Source of the DNA: REEB95 sp963785735
Lineage (GTDB): Bacteria; Pseudomonadota; Alphaproteobacteria; ATCC43930; CGMCC-115725
Direction of reading: 5' to 3'
NCBI GenBank assembly: GCA_963785735.1
Contig: CAWAWJ010000001.1
Coordinates: 1,736,001-1,800,000 of the forward strand
Length of the DNA: 64,000 bases
In this document: positions 16,693 to 25,983 of the stretch, one piece after another
How the letters are laid out: every line of letters begins with the position of its first letter
Numbering within the stretch: the stretch's first letter is position 1
Translations under genes and position numbers: made by a program
Notes under the pieces: generated by a model
What the model saw: the letters and a program-made list of their open reading frames with translations, nothing else
The model's database searches: none
Told to the model about the DNA's origin: nothing

Positions 16693-19347
16693 ATGCTCGA
16701 CAAGACCTTCGACCCGGCCGAGATAGAACCCCGCATCTACGCCCAATGGGAAAAATCGGGCGCGTTCGCGGCGCATCCCGATTCGGGGCACCGGCCTTTC
16801 TGCATCGCCATGCCGCCGCCCAACGTCACGGGCAGCCTGCACATGGGCCACGCGCTCAACCACACGCTCCAGGACATACTCGCGCGCTTCGAGCGCATGC
16901 GCGGCCGCGACGTGCTGTGGCAGCCGGGCACCGATCATGCCGGCATCGCCACGCAAATGGTGGTCGAGCGGAATCTCGCGCGGGAGAACATCACCCGCCA
17001 GGATCTGGGCCGCGGCGCCTTCATCGACCGGGTGTGGAAATGGAAGGAAGAAAGCGGCGGCGCCATCACCAAGCAGCTGCGCGCGCTCGGCGCTTCGCCC
17101 GATTGGTCGCGCGAGCGCTTCACCATGGACGAGGGCCTGAGCGCCGCGGTGCGCAAGGTGTTCGTGAGCCTCTTCAAGGAAGGGCTGATCTACCGCGACA
17201 AGCGCCTCGTCAATTGGGACCCGAAGCTCCACACCGCCGTCTCCGATCTCGAGGTCGAAAGCCGCGAGACCAAGGGCTCGCTCTGGTATCTGAACTATCC
17301 GATCGACGGCCACCCCGGCGAGTTCATCACCGTCGCGACAACGCGGCCCGAAACCATGCTGGGCGATACCGGTGTCGCCGTGAACCCCGAGGACGGGCGC
17401 TACAAGCACCTGGTGGGCAAGCATGCGGTGCTGCCCTTGGCCGGGCGGAAGATTCCCATCATCGCCGACGATTACGCCGATCCCGAAACCGGCAGCGGCG
17501 CGGTCAAGATCACCCCGGCGCATGACTTCAATGATTTCGCCGTCGGCCAGCGCCACAAGCTGCCGCTCATCAACGTGCTCGACCGCGACGCCAAATTGAA
17601 CGAGGAGGCGCCGGCGGCCTATCGCGGCCTGGACCGTTTCGCCGCGCGCAAGAAAATCCTCGCCGATCTCGAGGCCCAAGGCTTCCTCGCCAAGACCGAG
17701 CCGCACACCCTGATGGTGCCCTATGGCGACCGTTCGGGCGTGGTGCTCGAGCCTTGGCTTACCGACCAGTGGTATGTCGACGCCAAGACCCTGGCCAAGC
17801 CGGCGATCGAGGCGGTGGAGCGCGGGGCCACCGTGTTCGTGCCGCGGCAATGGGAGAACACTTTCTTCGAATGGATGCGCAACATCCAGCCCTGGTGTGT
17901 CTCGCGCCAGATCTGGTGGGGCCACCAGATCCCGGCCTGGTACGCGCCCGACGGCAAGGTGTTCGTCGAGGAAAGCGAGGCCTTGGCGATGAACGCGGCG
18001 GCCAAGCATTACGGCAAGCCCACGGCGCTCGTCCGCGACGAGGACGTGCTCGACACCTGGTTCTCCTCGGCGCTCTGGCCGTTCTCGACGCTTGGATGGC
18101 CGGAGCAGACCAAATATTTGGAGCGTTACTACCCGACCGATGTGCTGGTCACCGGCTTCGACATCATCTTCTTCTGGGTCGCGCGCATGATGATGATGGG
18201 CTTGAAGTTCATGGGCGAGGTGCCGTTCAAGACGGTCTATATCCACGCGCTGGTGCGCGACGAACGCGGCCAGAAAATGTCGAAATCCAAGGGCAATATC
18301 GTCGATCCCATCGCCACCATCGAGAGTTACGGCACCGATGCGCTGCGCTTCACCCTCACGGCGCTGGCGGCGCAGGGAAGGGACATAAAACTTTCGCAAA
18401 ACCGCATCGAGGGCTATCGCAACTTCGCCACCAAATTATGGAACGCGGCGCGTTTTGCCGAAATGAACGGTTGCGCGCTCGACCCGAAATTCGATCCGGC
18501 CAAGGCGCGGCTCACGGTCAATCGCTGGATAATTTCCTCTTTGGCGCAAACGGCGTCGCGCGCAACCGAGGCGATCGAAGCCTTCGAGTTCAACGCCGCC
18601 GCCGATGCGCTCTATCATTTCACCTGGGGCACGTTCTGCGACTGGTATGTCGAGTTTTCGAAGCCGATCCTGACCGGCAATGACTCGGAGGCCAAGGCCG
18701 AGACCCGCGCCACGACGGCTTGGGTCTTGAGCCAGATCGTGCATCTGCTCCATCCGGTGATGCCGTTCATCACCGAGGAATTGTGGAAGAATTTCGCGGG
18801 CGAAAAAGCGGGGCTGCTGATATCCTCGCGCTGGCCCGCCTTCGAGGGCCTCGCCGATCGTGACGCCAAGGTGGAAATGGATTGGGTGGTGAACCTGATC
18901 GAACAAATCCGCGCCGCGCGCGCGGAGATGAACGTGCCGCCGGGCAACGAGATCATGGCCTATCTCACCGAGGCGGGTTCGGAACAAAAGGACCGGATCG
19001 CGCGCCACGGCGATCCGATCAAGCGTCTCGCCCGGCTGAAGCAAATCCACCCGGCCGATGCGGCGGCACCGGCCAAGCAGAACTCCATCCAGGTGGTGGT
19101 GGAAAAGGCCTCGCTGCTCTTGGACCTGGCGGGCGCGGTCGATCTCGGCAAGGAGCGCGCGCGGCTCAAGAAAGAGGCGGACGAACTGCGCGGCGAGCTC
19201 GACAAGATCGCGTTGAAGCTCGGCAACGAGCAGTTCATCTCCAAGGCCAAGCCCGAAGCGGTGGAGGAGCAGCGCGAGCGCGAAGCCAATGCCCGCGCGG
19301 CGCTCAACCGGCTCGCGGCGGCGCTCGAAAGGATTGGCGGCGCATGA
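16693..19347 (+). CDS. valS: Valyl-tRNA synthetase
   Basis: 884 aa class Ia synthetase charging tRNA-Val. HIGH-type motif PNVTGSLHMGHALN near residue 45, a CP1 editing domain, the KMSKSKGNIVDP motif near residues 528-532, the anticodon-binding helical domain, and a C-terminal coiled-coil arm (LGKERARLKKEADELRGELD) typical of ValRS. The TGA overlaps greB by 4 bp. Confidence 0.97.
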   Translation: MLDKTFDPAEIEPRIYAQWEKSGAFAAHPDSGHRPFCIAMPPPNVTGSLHMGHALNHTLQDILARFERMRGRDVLWQPGTDHAGIATQMVVERNLARENITRQDLGRGAFIDRVWKWKEESGGAITKQLRALGASPDWSRERFTMDEGLSAAVRKVFVSLFKEGLIYRDKRLVNWDPKLHTAVSDLEVESRETKGSLWYLNYPIDGHPGEFITVATTRPETMLGDTGVAVNPEDGRYKHLVGKHAVLPLAGRKIPIIADDYADPETGSGAVKITPAHDFNDFAVGQRHKLPLINVLDRDAKLNEEAPAAYRGLDRFAARKKILADLEAQGFLAKTEPHTLMVPYGDRSGVVLEPWLTDQWYVDAKTLAKPAIEAVERGATVFVPRQWENTFFEWMRNIQPWCVSRQIWWGHQIPAWYAPDGKVFVEESEALAMNAAAKHYGKPTALVRDEDVLDTWFSSALWPFSTLGWPEQTKYLERYYPTDVLVTGFDIIFFWVARMMMMGLKFMGEVPFKTVYIHALVRDERGQKMSKSKGNIVDPIATIESYGTDALRFTLTALAAQGRDIKLSQNRIEGYRNFATKLWNAARFAEMNGCALDPKFDPAKARLTVNRWIISSLAQTASRATEAIEAFEFNAAADALYHFTWGTFCDWYVEFSKPILTGNDSEAKAETRATTAWVLSQIVHLLHPVMPFITEELWKNFAGEKAGLLISSRWPAFEGLADRDAKVEMDWVVNLIEQIRAARAEMNVPPGNEIMAYLTEAGSEQKDRIARHGDPIKRLARLKQIHPADAAAPAKQNSIQVVVEKASLLLDLAGAVDLGKERARLKKEADELRGELDKIALKLGNEQFISKAKPEAVEEQREREANARAALNRLAAALERIGGA

Positions 19348-19901
19348 GCAAGGCTTTCACCAAGGAGGGCGATGAGCCGCCCGATGAACCGGAAGCCGAT
19401 AGCGGCCCGGAACTCCCGGCGGGCACCAAGAACTACATCACGCCCGAGGGCTTCAAGAAACTCCAGGACGAGCTGCGGCATCTGGTCAAGGATGAGCGGC
19501 CCAAGGTGGTGGAGACGGTGTCCTGGGCGGCGGGCAACGGCGACCGCTCGGAGAACGGCGATTACATTTACGGCAAGAAGCGGCTGCGCGAGATCGACAG
19601 CCGCATCCGCTTTCTTACCAAGCGGATGGAGATATCCCAAGTCGTGAACCCGGCGGCACAGAAAAACCGCGACCAGGTGTTCTTCGGCGCCACCGTCACC
19701 TATGCCTCGGCGGGCGGCGCCCGGCACAGCATCACCATCGTCGGCATCGACGAGACCGACGCCGACCGGGGCCGGGTGAGCTGGGTCTCGCCCATCGCCA
19801 AGGCGCTGTTGAAGGCGCGCGCCGGCGACCAAGTCGAGCTGCGCAATCCGCGCGGCGCCGAGCGCATCGACGTGGTGAAGGTCGAGTATCCGGGCAAATA
19901 G
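19344..19901 (+). CDS. greB: Transcription elongation factor GreB
   Basis: 185 aa. An acidic N-terminal extension precedes the Gre coiled coil, which contains the GreB-specific DRSENGDYIYGKKRLREID; the acidic tip residues stimulate RNA cleavage by backtracked RNA polymerase. The C-terminal FKBP-like domain ends DVVKVEYPGK. Start chosen at the ATGA junction with valS; the longer upstream frame overlaps valS and is not Gre-like. Confidence 0.93.
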   Translation: MSKAFTKEGDEPPDEPEADSGPELPAGTKNYITPEGFKKLQDELRHLVKDERPKVVETVSWAAGNGDRSENGDYIYGKKRLREIDSRIRFLTKRMEISQVVNPAAQKNRDQVFFGATVTYASAGGARHSITIVGIDETDADRGRVSWVSPIAKALLKARAGDQVELRNPRGAERIDVVKVEYPGK

Positions 19902-19976
19902 GCCCCTAGCAACCGGCCGCGCCTCTTTGTATGGTGCGGCCCTGCATTCGATGGGCATTTGACAGGGAGACGGGCC

Positions 19977-21719
19977 ATGCCCGACGCCAGTAGCCGAAAG
20001 CCGTTCGACAAGTCGAAGCTGCCGAGCCGCCACATCACGGTCGGCCCCGAGCGCGCGCCGCACCGCTCCATGTTCTACGCCATGGGCGTGACCGAGGAGC
20101 AATTGACCCAGCCGATCGTCGGCGTCTGCACCACCTGGAACGAGGCGGCGCCCTGCAACATCTCGCTCTCGCGCCAGGCCCAGGCGGCCAAGAAGGGCGT
20201 GGCCGCGGCGGGCGGCACGCCGCGCGAATTCACCACCATCACCGTCACCGACGGCATCGCCATGGGCCATGCCGGGATGAAATCCTCGCTGGTGTCGCGC
20301 GAGATCATCGCCGATTCGGTCGAGCTCACCATGCGCGGCCATTCCTATGACGCGCTCGTGGGATTGGCCGGCTGCGACAAGTCGCTGCCCGGGCTGATGA
20401 TGTCGATGCTGCGCTTGAACGTGCCCTCGGTCTTCATGTATGGCGGCTCGATCCTGCCCGGCCGTTTCCAGGGCCGCGACGTCAGCATCGTCGACGTGTT
20501 CGAGGGCGTCGGCATGCACGCCGCCGGCAAGATGACGGATGAAGAGTTGCACGAACTCGAATGCAACGCGTGTCCTTCGGCCGGTTCCTGCGCCGGCCAG
20601 TTCACCGCCAACACCATGGCTTGCATCTCCGAGGCCATGGGACTGGCGCTGCCCGGCTCGGCCGGCACGCCCGCGCCCTATGATTCGCGCGACGCCTATG
20701 CCGAGGCCTCGGGCGAGGCGGTGATGAATTTGCTGCGCCTCCGGCTCCGGCCGCGCGACATCGTCACCCGCAAGGCGCTTGAAAACGCGGCCACCGTGTT
20801 CGTGGCCTCGGGCGGCTCGACCAACGCCGCGCTCCATCTGCCGGCCATCGCCAACGAGGCCGGGATCGATTTCGACATCCACGCCATCGGCGAGATCTGC
20901 AAGCGCACGCCCTATATCGGCGACTTCAAGCCGGGCGGCAAATACGTGATGAAGGATCTGCACGGCATCGGCGGCGTGCCGGTGCTGATGAAGGCGCTGT
21001 TGGACGGGGGCTATCTCCACGGCGATTGCATCACCGTCACCGGCAAGACCATCGCCGAGAACATCAAGGACACGGTCGTGCCGAAGAACCAGGACGTGGT
21101 GCATCCCACCTCGAAGCCCTTGTCGCCCACCGGCGGGCTGATGGTGCTCAAGGGCAATCTCGCGCCGCAAGGCTCGATCTGCAAGGTCGCGGGCATGCAG
21201 GGCATCGAACTCAAATTCCGCGGGCCGGCGCGCTGTTTCGACCGCGAGGAGGATTGCTTCGCCGCGGTCGAGGCGGGCAAGTACAAGAAGGGCGACGTGC
21301 TGGTGATCCGTTACGAAGGCCCGCGCGGCGGCCCGGGCATGCGCGAGATGCTCTCCACCACCGCCGCGCTTTACGGGCGGGGCGCGGGCAAGGACGTGGC
21401 GCTCATCACCGACGGGCGCTTCTCCGGCGGCACGCGCGGCTTCTGCATCGGGCATGTCGGCCCCGAAGCGGCGGTGGGCGGCCCGATCGGTCTCTTGAAG
21501 GACGGTGACATGATCGCGATGGACGCCGTCAACGGCACGCTCTCGGTCGAGCTTTCGGACGAGGAATTGGCCAAGCGGCGCAAATCCTGGCAGCCGCGCA
21601 AGACCGAGTACCAATCGGGCGCGTTGTGGCGCTACGCCCAGACCGTGGCCGACGCCGAAAAGGGCGCGGTGGTGCATCCCGGAGCCAAGGCGGAAACCCA
21701 CGTCTTTGCCGATATCTGA
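19977..21719 (+). CDS. ilvD: Dihydroxy-acid dehydratase
   Basis: 580 aa. Dehydrates 2,3-dihydroxy-isovalerate and -methylvalerate in valine/isoleucine synthesis using an Fe-S cluster. Cluster ligands are in CTTWNEAAPCN, GLAGCDKSLPG and NACPSAGSCAGQF; the catalytic C-terminal loop is GRFSGGTRGFCIGH. Start ATG 19977 has AGGGAG 8 nt upstream; a TTG 18 bp earlier is not needed. Its last 14 bp overlap the glycosyltransferase gene. Confidence 0.95.
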   Translation: MPDASSRKPFDKSKLPSRHITVGPERAPHRSMFYAMGVTEEQLTQPIVGVCTTWNEAAPCNISLSRQAQAAKKGVAAAGGTPREFTTITVTDGIAMGHAGMKSSLVSREIIADSVELTMRGHSYDALVGLAGCDKSLPGLMMSMLRLNVPSVFMYGGSILPGRFQGRDVSIVDVFEGVGMHAAGKMTDEELHELECNACPSAGSCAGQFTANTMACISEAMGLALPGSAGTPAPYDSRDAYAEASGEAVMNLLRLRLRPRDIVTRKALENAATVFVASGGSTNAALHLPAIANEAGIDFDIHAIGEICKRTPYIGDFKPGGKYVMKDLHGIGGVPVLMKALLDGGYLHGDCITVTGKTIAENIKDTVVPKNQDVVHPTSKPLSPTGGLMVLKGNLAPQGSICKVAGMQGIELKFRGPARCFDREEDCFAAVEAGKYKKGDVLVIRYEGPRGGPGMREMLSTTAALYGRGAGKDVALITDGRFSGGTRGFCIGHVGPEAAVGGPIGLLKDGDMIAMDAVNGTLSVELSDEELAKRRKSWQPRKTEYQSGALWRYAQTVADAEKGAVVHPGAKAETHVFADI

Positions 21720-23181
21720 CGCCGAACGCCGGGACCATGAGCGCAAGACCGCCGTCACCGCGGCGGTGCTGATCTACACGCTCGCGCTGACGGTGCGGCT
21801 GCTGCCGGTCTTCGTCCATCCCTCGCTCAACTATCCCGACGAGATTTTTCAGAGCACCGAACAGGCGCACCGCCTGGTCTACGGCACCGGGCTGGTGCCG
21901 TGGGAATTCGTCTATGGCACGCGCTCCTGGTTTTTGCCCGGCATATTGGCCGGGCTGATGGAGGTGACGCGGCTCTTCGGCCAGGGCCCAGCCTATTACC
22001 TGCCGAGCATCGGCATGGCCCTGGCCGCGCTCGGCGCGTCGAGCGCGCTTTGCGCCTTCCTCTGGGGCGAACGCTTCTACGGCCTCTGGGGCGGCATCCT
22101 CGCCGGCACCTTCACCGCGATGTGGATCGACCTCGATTATTTCGGCCCGCGCGCCTTGAGCGAGGTGGTGGCGGCGCATGTGCTGGTGATCGGGCTTTAT
22201 CTGATGGCGCCGGGCTACGCCGTCTCCGACAAGCGCCGCTTGCTGCTCGCCGGGTTCCTCTTGGGGCTCGCGGCGATGATGCGCATTCAACTGGCGCCGG
22301 CGGTGGCGCTGATCGCGCTCTGGCCCGCGGGCGGCTGGCGGCGCGGCCTCGTGCCGCTGGCGCTGGGCGGATTCATCGCCTTCCTCTTGTTCGGGCTGCT
22401 CGATTGGGCGACCTGGAGCTATCCCTGGGAATCGCTTTACCGCAATGTCTGGCTCAATGGCTATCTCGGCGTCAGCCAGTTCTGGGGCACCGAGCCCTGG
22501 TACGCCTATATCGATCTGCTGGTGGCCTATTGGACCATACCCTTCACTATCCTGGTGCTGGTGCTGGCCTATCTCGGGACATTCCGGGAAAAGCGCATCG
22601 CGCTCGCCGCGCTCGCCGTCTTCATCGTCCACTCCTTCATCGGCCACAAGGAGTGGCGCTTCATCTATCCGGCGATCCTGCTGGCGGTGATCTCGGCCGG
22701 GATCGGCGCAGGATTTCTGATCGACCGCTTCGGCCGGAATTCCAAGCCCGCCCTGCTGGCGGTGCCGGCGCTCATAGCGATGGTGCTGCTGCCGGTGGCG
22801 CTGCTCCGCACCCCGAATTACCGCGAGCTTTTCACCCGCGACGACGCGGTGATGCAAGCCTCGATCTCGGTCGCGCTCTTGGGCGATGTCTGCGGCATCG
22901 AGCTCTACGGTGTTCCCTGGTGGTGGTCGGGCGGCTACAGCCTGATGCACCAGAAGGCGCCGCTCTACTGGCTCGACGGCGCGAAGGATTTCGCCGCGCA
23001 CCAGGATTCCTTCAACACCGTGATCGCGGTGGGCGATGTGCCGGCGCCCTTCGAGAAGAAATCTTGCTATGGCGCGGTTTGCGTGTCGCAGCGCCCCGGG
23101 ACTTGCGCGCCCTTGGCGATGCAAGCCCCCGCCGGCCCCGACGGCATCCCCGCCAGCCTCGCGCCCGAATTGAAACGCTAA
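21706..23181 (+). CDS. GT22-family (Alg9/PIG-B-like) membrane mannosyltransferase
   Basis: 491 aa polytopic inner-membrane protein of about ten hydrophobic segments. The first periplasmic loop has the GT-C signature NYPDEIFQSTEQAHRLVYG followed by VPWEFVYGTRSW. The conserved SFIGHKEWRFIYPA resembles the HKExRF motif of eukaryotic Alg9/PIG-B. It should transfer a sugar, likely mannose, from a lipid carrier to an envelope glycan. There is no ATG in frame: TTG 21706 within the ilvD end, or GTG about 57 bp later, must start translation. Acceptor unknown. Confidence 0.8.
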   Translation: MPISDAERRDHERKTAVTAAVLIYTLALTVRLLPVFVHPSLNYPDEIFQSTEQAHRLVYGTGLVPWEFVYGTRSWFLPGILAGLMEVTRLFGQGPAYYLPSIGMALAALGASSALCAFLWGERFYGLWGGILAGTFTAMWIDLDYFGPRALSEVVAAHVLVIGLYLMAPGYAVSDKRRLLLAGFLLGLAAMMRIQLAPAVALIALWPAGGWRRGLVPLALGGFIAFLLFGLLDWATWSYPWESLYRNVWLNGYLGVSQFWGTEPWYAYIDLLVAYWTIPFTILVLVLAYLGTFREKRIALAALAVFIVHSFIGHKEWRFIYPAILLAVISAGIGAGFLIDRFGRNSKPALLAVPALIAMVLLPVALLRTPNYRELFTRDDAVMQASISVALLGDVCGIELYGVPWWWSGGYSLMHQKAPLYWLDGAKDFAAHQDSFNTVIAVGDVPAPFEKKSCYGAVCVSQRPGTCAPLAMQAPAGPDGIPASLAPELKR

Positions 23182-23184
23182 CCC

Positions 23185-24246
23185 ATGAAAGCCCGGGCGC
23201 TTCGCACCGCATCCGCTCTCGCCGAATCCCAACTGATCGCGCCCGCGCGCAAGGCCGAGATCGAAATCGTGGCGCGGCGCTTCGAGCTGGCGGTGACGCC
23301 CGGCATGGCGGCGCTTATTGGCCATGAGAATGACTCGGATGGTCCCATCGGGCGGCAGTTCATCCCCTCGCTGGCCGAGCTTGAAACCGCGCCCGATGAG
23401 CTGGCCGATCCCATCGGCGACCGGAAATTCTCGCCGGTCAAGGGCATCGTCCACCGTTATCCCGACCGCGTGCTGCTGAAACCCTCGCATCTCTGCCCGG
23501 TCTATTGCCGCTTCTGCTTCCGGCGCGAGCAGGTGGGGCGGGAGGGCGAGAATCTCTCGCCGCGCGAGCTGGAATTGGCGCTCGATTACATCCGCGCCCG
23601 GCCCGCAATCTGGGAAGTCATCGTCACCGGCGGCGATCCCTTCCTGCTGTCGCCGCGGCGCTTGCGCCACATCACCCGCGCGCTCGAATCCATCCCGCAT
23701 CTGGGCGTGATCCGGTTTCACACCCGCATGCCTATTGTGTCGCCGGCCTCCATTACCCCGGCGTTGGTGAAATCGCTATCCGCGAAAAAAGCGGTCTATG
23801 GGGTGGTGCATGTCAATCACCCGAAGGAATTGACCAAGGCGGCCCGCGCCGCCTGCGCGCGGCTCGTCAAGGCGGGCATTCCGCTTTTGTCGCAGAGCGT
23901 GTTGCTGAAGGGCGTCAATGACGACGCGGCGACGCTCGAAAAACTCTTCCGCGATCTGGTCGCGATGCGGATCAAGCCTTATTACCTGCACCACGCCGAT
24001 CTGGCGCGCGGCACTTCTCACTTCCGCACCACGCTTGCCGAGGGCCGCGCCTTGATGAAGGCCCTGCGCGGCCGGGTTTCTGGCCTGTGCCAGCCCACCT
24101 ATGTGCTCGATCTCCCCGGCGGCTTCGGCAAGGTGCCGGTCGGCCCGTGCCATGCGCGCCCGGGCGCGGCGCCGCATCAATGGCTGGTCGAGGATTGGGA
24201 GGGCAATCTCCACTGTTACCCGCCGGGCACAGGCGCAAAGGATTAG
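23185..24246 (+). CDS. KamA-family radical SAM lysine 2,3-aminomutase-like protein (EpmB-like)
   Basis: 353 aa. Radical SAM motif LCPVYCRFCFRRE binds the 4Fe-4S cluster; VTGGDPFLLS is the GGxP-type SAM motif; the PLP-lysine region lies in the C-terminal HHADLARGTSHFR to GKVPVGPCH part. The length matches EpmB (about 340 aa), which isomerises lysine for EF-P modification, rather than the longer catabolic lysine aminomutases. No efp or epmA is nearby. It starts 3 bp after the GT22 stop, so the two are likely cotranscribed. Confidence 0.82.
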   Translation: MKARALRTASALAESQLIAPARKAEIEIVARRFELAVTPGMAALIGHENDSDGPIGRQFIPSLAELETAPDELADPIGDRKFSPVKGIVHRYPDRVLLKPSHLCPVYCRFCFRREQVGREGENLSPRELELALDYIRARPAIWEVIVTGGDPFLLSPRRLRHITRALESIPHLGVIRFHTRMPIVSPASITPALVKSLSAKKAVYGVVHVNHPKELTKAARAACARLVKAGIPLLSQSVLLKGVNDDAATLEKLFRDLVAMRIKPYYLHHADLARGTSHFRTTLAEGRALMKALRGRVSGLCQPTYVLDLPGGFGKVPVGPCHARPGAAPHQWLVEDWEGNLHCYPPGTGAKD

Positions 24247-24445
24247 CCGTCCCGCCCGCGCCGGGCCTCAATCGCCTTTCTTTTCAATGGGATAGCTTTC
24301 CCGAGTCGCGCGGGCCGGAAAGCGGCGTTTTATTGCGATGGTCGGATTGAAGCAGTAGAATCATGGCGCTATCGAAGGTGACGCGGCGCTTGGCCCAAGG
24401 GGGTGGGGATGCCGGGTCCGATTTCGCGTCAAGAGCGGTGCAAGC

Positions 24446-25033
24446 ATGAAGTGGACGGCCCCGCGCGCAGTTTTCCGGATCGGCGCCTTGGCGTTGGCGG
24501 CGCTCTTGCCCGTGGCGGGGCCGGCTTTCGCCGATGGCGCGGCCGTGACCTATGCCGGCACGCTGGTGCGCGGCGGCGCGCCGATGCCGCAATTCCAGCT
24601 CGCTTTCCCCGGCCAGGATTCCGCCAAGAATGCTGTCCCCGGCGGCAATTTCCAGATCGACGTGACCGCGCCCAATAAGAGCGTGCTCAGTTTCCTGTTC
24701 TCGCCGCGGGCGCAATGGGGCTCGAATTACGACGCCGCCTCCGGCACCACCAGCAGCGCCGCCGGATTCAATTGGAACGACCGGATCGCCGGCAGCCGGT
24801 TCTATGGCGGCTTCGGCCTGGTGGGCAGCGTGCTCAACCCGGGCGCGGAAGACGTGCTGCACCGGAACGCGGGCACGTCGCCGGCGCTCCACGGCACGCT
24901 GCATTTCGGCTACGATTTGGACGGCGAGCAGAACCTGCTCTTGTCCTTCGACAGCGCGCTGATGTCGGGCTACAACACCGACCACAGCGAATTGGGCGAT
25001 AATTTGCGCCTCAATTACGGCGTGAAGTTCTAG
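24446..25033 (+). CDS. Small secreted, probably outer-membrane beta-barrel protein
   Basis: 195 aa. A Sec signal peptide (about residues 1-31, ending PAFA|DGAAV) is followed by alternating hydrophobic strands and a terminal aromatic residue (LRLNYGVKF), the form of a small outer-membrane barrel. The last third (LHGTLHFGYDLDG, then DHSELGDNLRLNYG) faintly resembles PagL-type lipid A deacylases, but the HxSN active-site pattern is not intact. A stem-loop follows the stop. Function unknown; lipid-A modification is only a guess. Confidence 0.6.
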   Translation: MKWTAPRAVFRIGALALAALLPVAGPAFADGAAVTYAGTLVRGGAPMPQFQLAFPGQDSAKNAVPGGNFQIDVTAPNKSVLSFLFSPRAQWGSNYDAASGTTSSAAGFNWNDRIAGSRFYGGFGLVGSVLNPGAEDVLHRNAGTSPALHGTLHFGYDLDGEQNLLLSFDSALMSGYNTDHSELGDNLRLNYGVKF

Positions 25034-25039
25034 AACGCA

Positions 25040-25058
25040 CCTCGCCGTCATTGCGAGG
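25040..25058. repeat. Short stem-loop with GTCATTGCGAGG repeat core
   Basis: CCTCGC (25040-25045) pairs with GCGAGG (25053-25058) around a 7-nt loop just after the stop of the barrel gene. The GTCATTGCGAGG string is a frequent intergenic repeat core in bacteria. There is no T-tract, so it is at best a weak transcript end. The rest of 25059-25199 shows nothing further. Confidence 0.35.
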
Positions 25059-25199
25059 CCGCTTAGCTTTGCCGATCAGATTTGGAGCATTGGCGAGCTG
25101 GTCGAAGCGGCATTGCACGAAACGGCCGCAGAGTCCGTTGGCAGGCGGCATAGTTGGTTTACGGTAATAGACGGCGGAGCCATATAAGGGGGAAAGCCG

Positions 25200-25778
25200 A
25201 TGAAACCGATCAACTGGATTTCTGATAACGCGCGCCGTCTCTTGCCGCTGTTCCTCTTGGCTTGCAGCGTGGTTTTATCCTTGGCGGCCTGTACTACCAA
25301 TCCTTCTCCTCCCACTTTTCCCCTTCCTCGTCCTCTTTTTCTCCCTCTTGCGTTGAACTTTCCTACTCCGCCTACCCCTTGCCAAGTTAGCGGAGGTGGT
25401 GCCGTTTGTGCCGCCATTACCTTCGTCGTCACGTCAAGCACTCAGATCATGCCGACCATTACCGCCATCAACGGTGGCTTAGGTGGTTCCACAAACAACG
25501 CCAACATTACAATCCCCGCCAGCTACACCGGCACGACGGATGCGGGCAAAGCCGTTACGGGGACGGTTTCGCTTTCCTGCAACGCATCGGCGACTACATG
25601 CACCGGCTCTAAGCAGCTTGCTCCGGGGGACTATGTGATAAGCGTTACGGAACCGGTCCTTTGGCCACCCAATAATCGGAACGTTGATTATTACAATCCC
25701 ACGGGCGCGCCTTCCTCCAGCTGCGGTGGTAATAATGTTTGCGTAACGCTTAAAGCGGTTGCCAATTTCTCATTTTAG
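25200..25778 (+). CDS. Putative lipoprotein of unknown function, low-GC orphan
   Basis: 192 aa. Lipoprotein signal with lipobox SLAACTTN (Cys31), a Pro-rich stretch, then a Ser/Thr/Gly/Asn-rich domain with paired cysteines (SLSCNASATTCTG, APSSSCGGNNVC). The sequence shows no family I know. Base composition and codon choice (many A/T-ending codons) differ plainly from the neighbours, suggesting recent acquisition. GGGGGAAAG is a clear ribosome binding site. Confidence 0.55.
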   Translation: MKPINWISDNARRLLPLFLLACSVVLSLAACTTNPSPPTFPLPRPLFLPLALNFPTPPTPCQVSGGGAVCAAITFVVTSSTQIMPTITAINGGLGGSTNNANITIPASYTGTTDAGKAVTGTVSLSCNASATTCTGSKQLAPGDYVISVTEPVLWPPNNRNVDYYNPTGAPSSSCGGNNVCVTLKAVANFSF

Positions 25779-25879
25779 TATCGGCAGGACGCGTCGGATA
25801 AACCGGGCAAGGATTTGCCGGTGTTCTAATTTTATTTTGTGAGTGTCCTAGTGACTCCCGAAGCCGGACGGCAAGAGCC

Positions 25880-25983
25880 TTAGTCTTTGGATGATATCTC
25901 GCGCACCACCGGCGTGTGGTCGTCCCGCCGCGCGAAGCGCGGCAAAATCAAAGATTCAATTCGCACATAACCGGCGTGTGGTC
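25880..25983 (-). repeat. Duplicated tail of xthA (14-bp direct repeat pair)
   Basis: ACCGGCGTGTGGTC occurs at 25908-25921 and again at 25970-25983. The second copy encodes the DHTPV of the xthA C-terminus. The first, in another minus frame, encodes DHTPVVREISSKD and a stop at 25880, which looks like an alternative xthA end. Between them lies a short palindrome (CCGCGCGAAGCGCGG, 25926-25940 region). This is probably a partial duplication or the scar of an insertion or exchange at the gene end. Confidence 0.55.

Noticed and set aside
18960..21758. 932-codon open frame antisense to valS end, greB and ilvD
   Set aside because: Same GC artefact; the composition is dominated by Arg, His, Asp and Ala with no domain, and it crosses three verified genes.
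21529..23721. 730-codon open frame antisense to the GT22 and KamA genes
   Set aside because: Low-complexity His/Gln/Arg translation, no start context, opposite strand fully explained.
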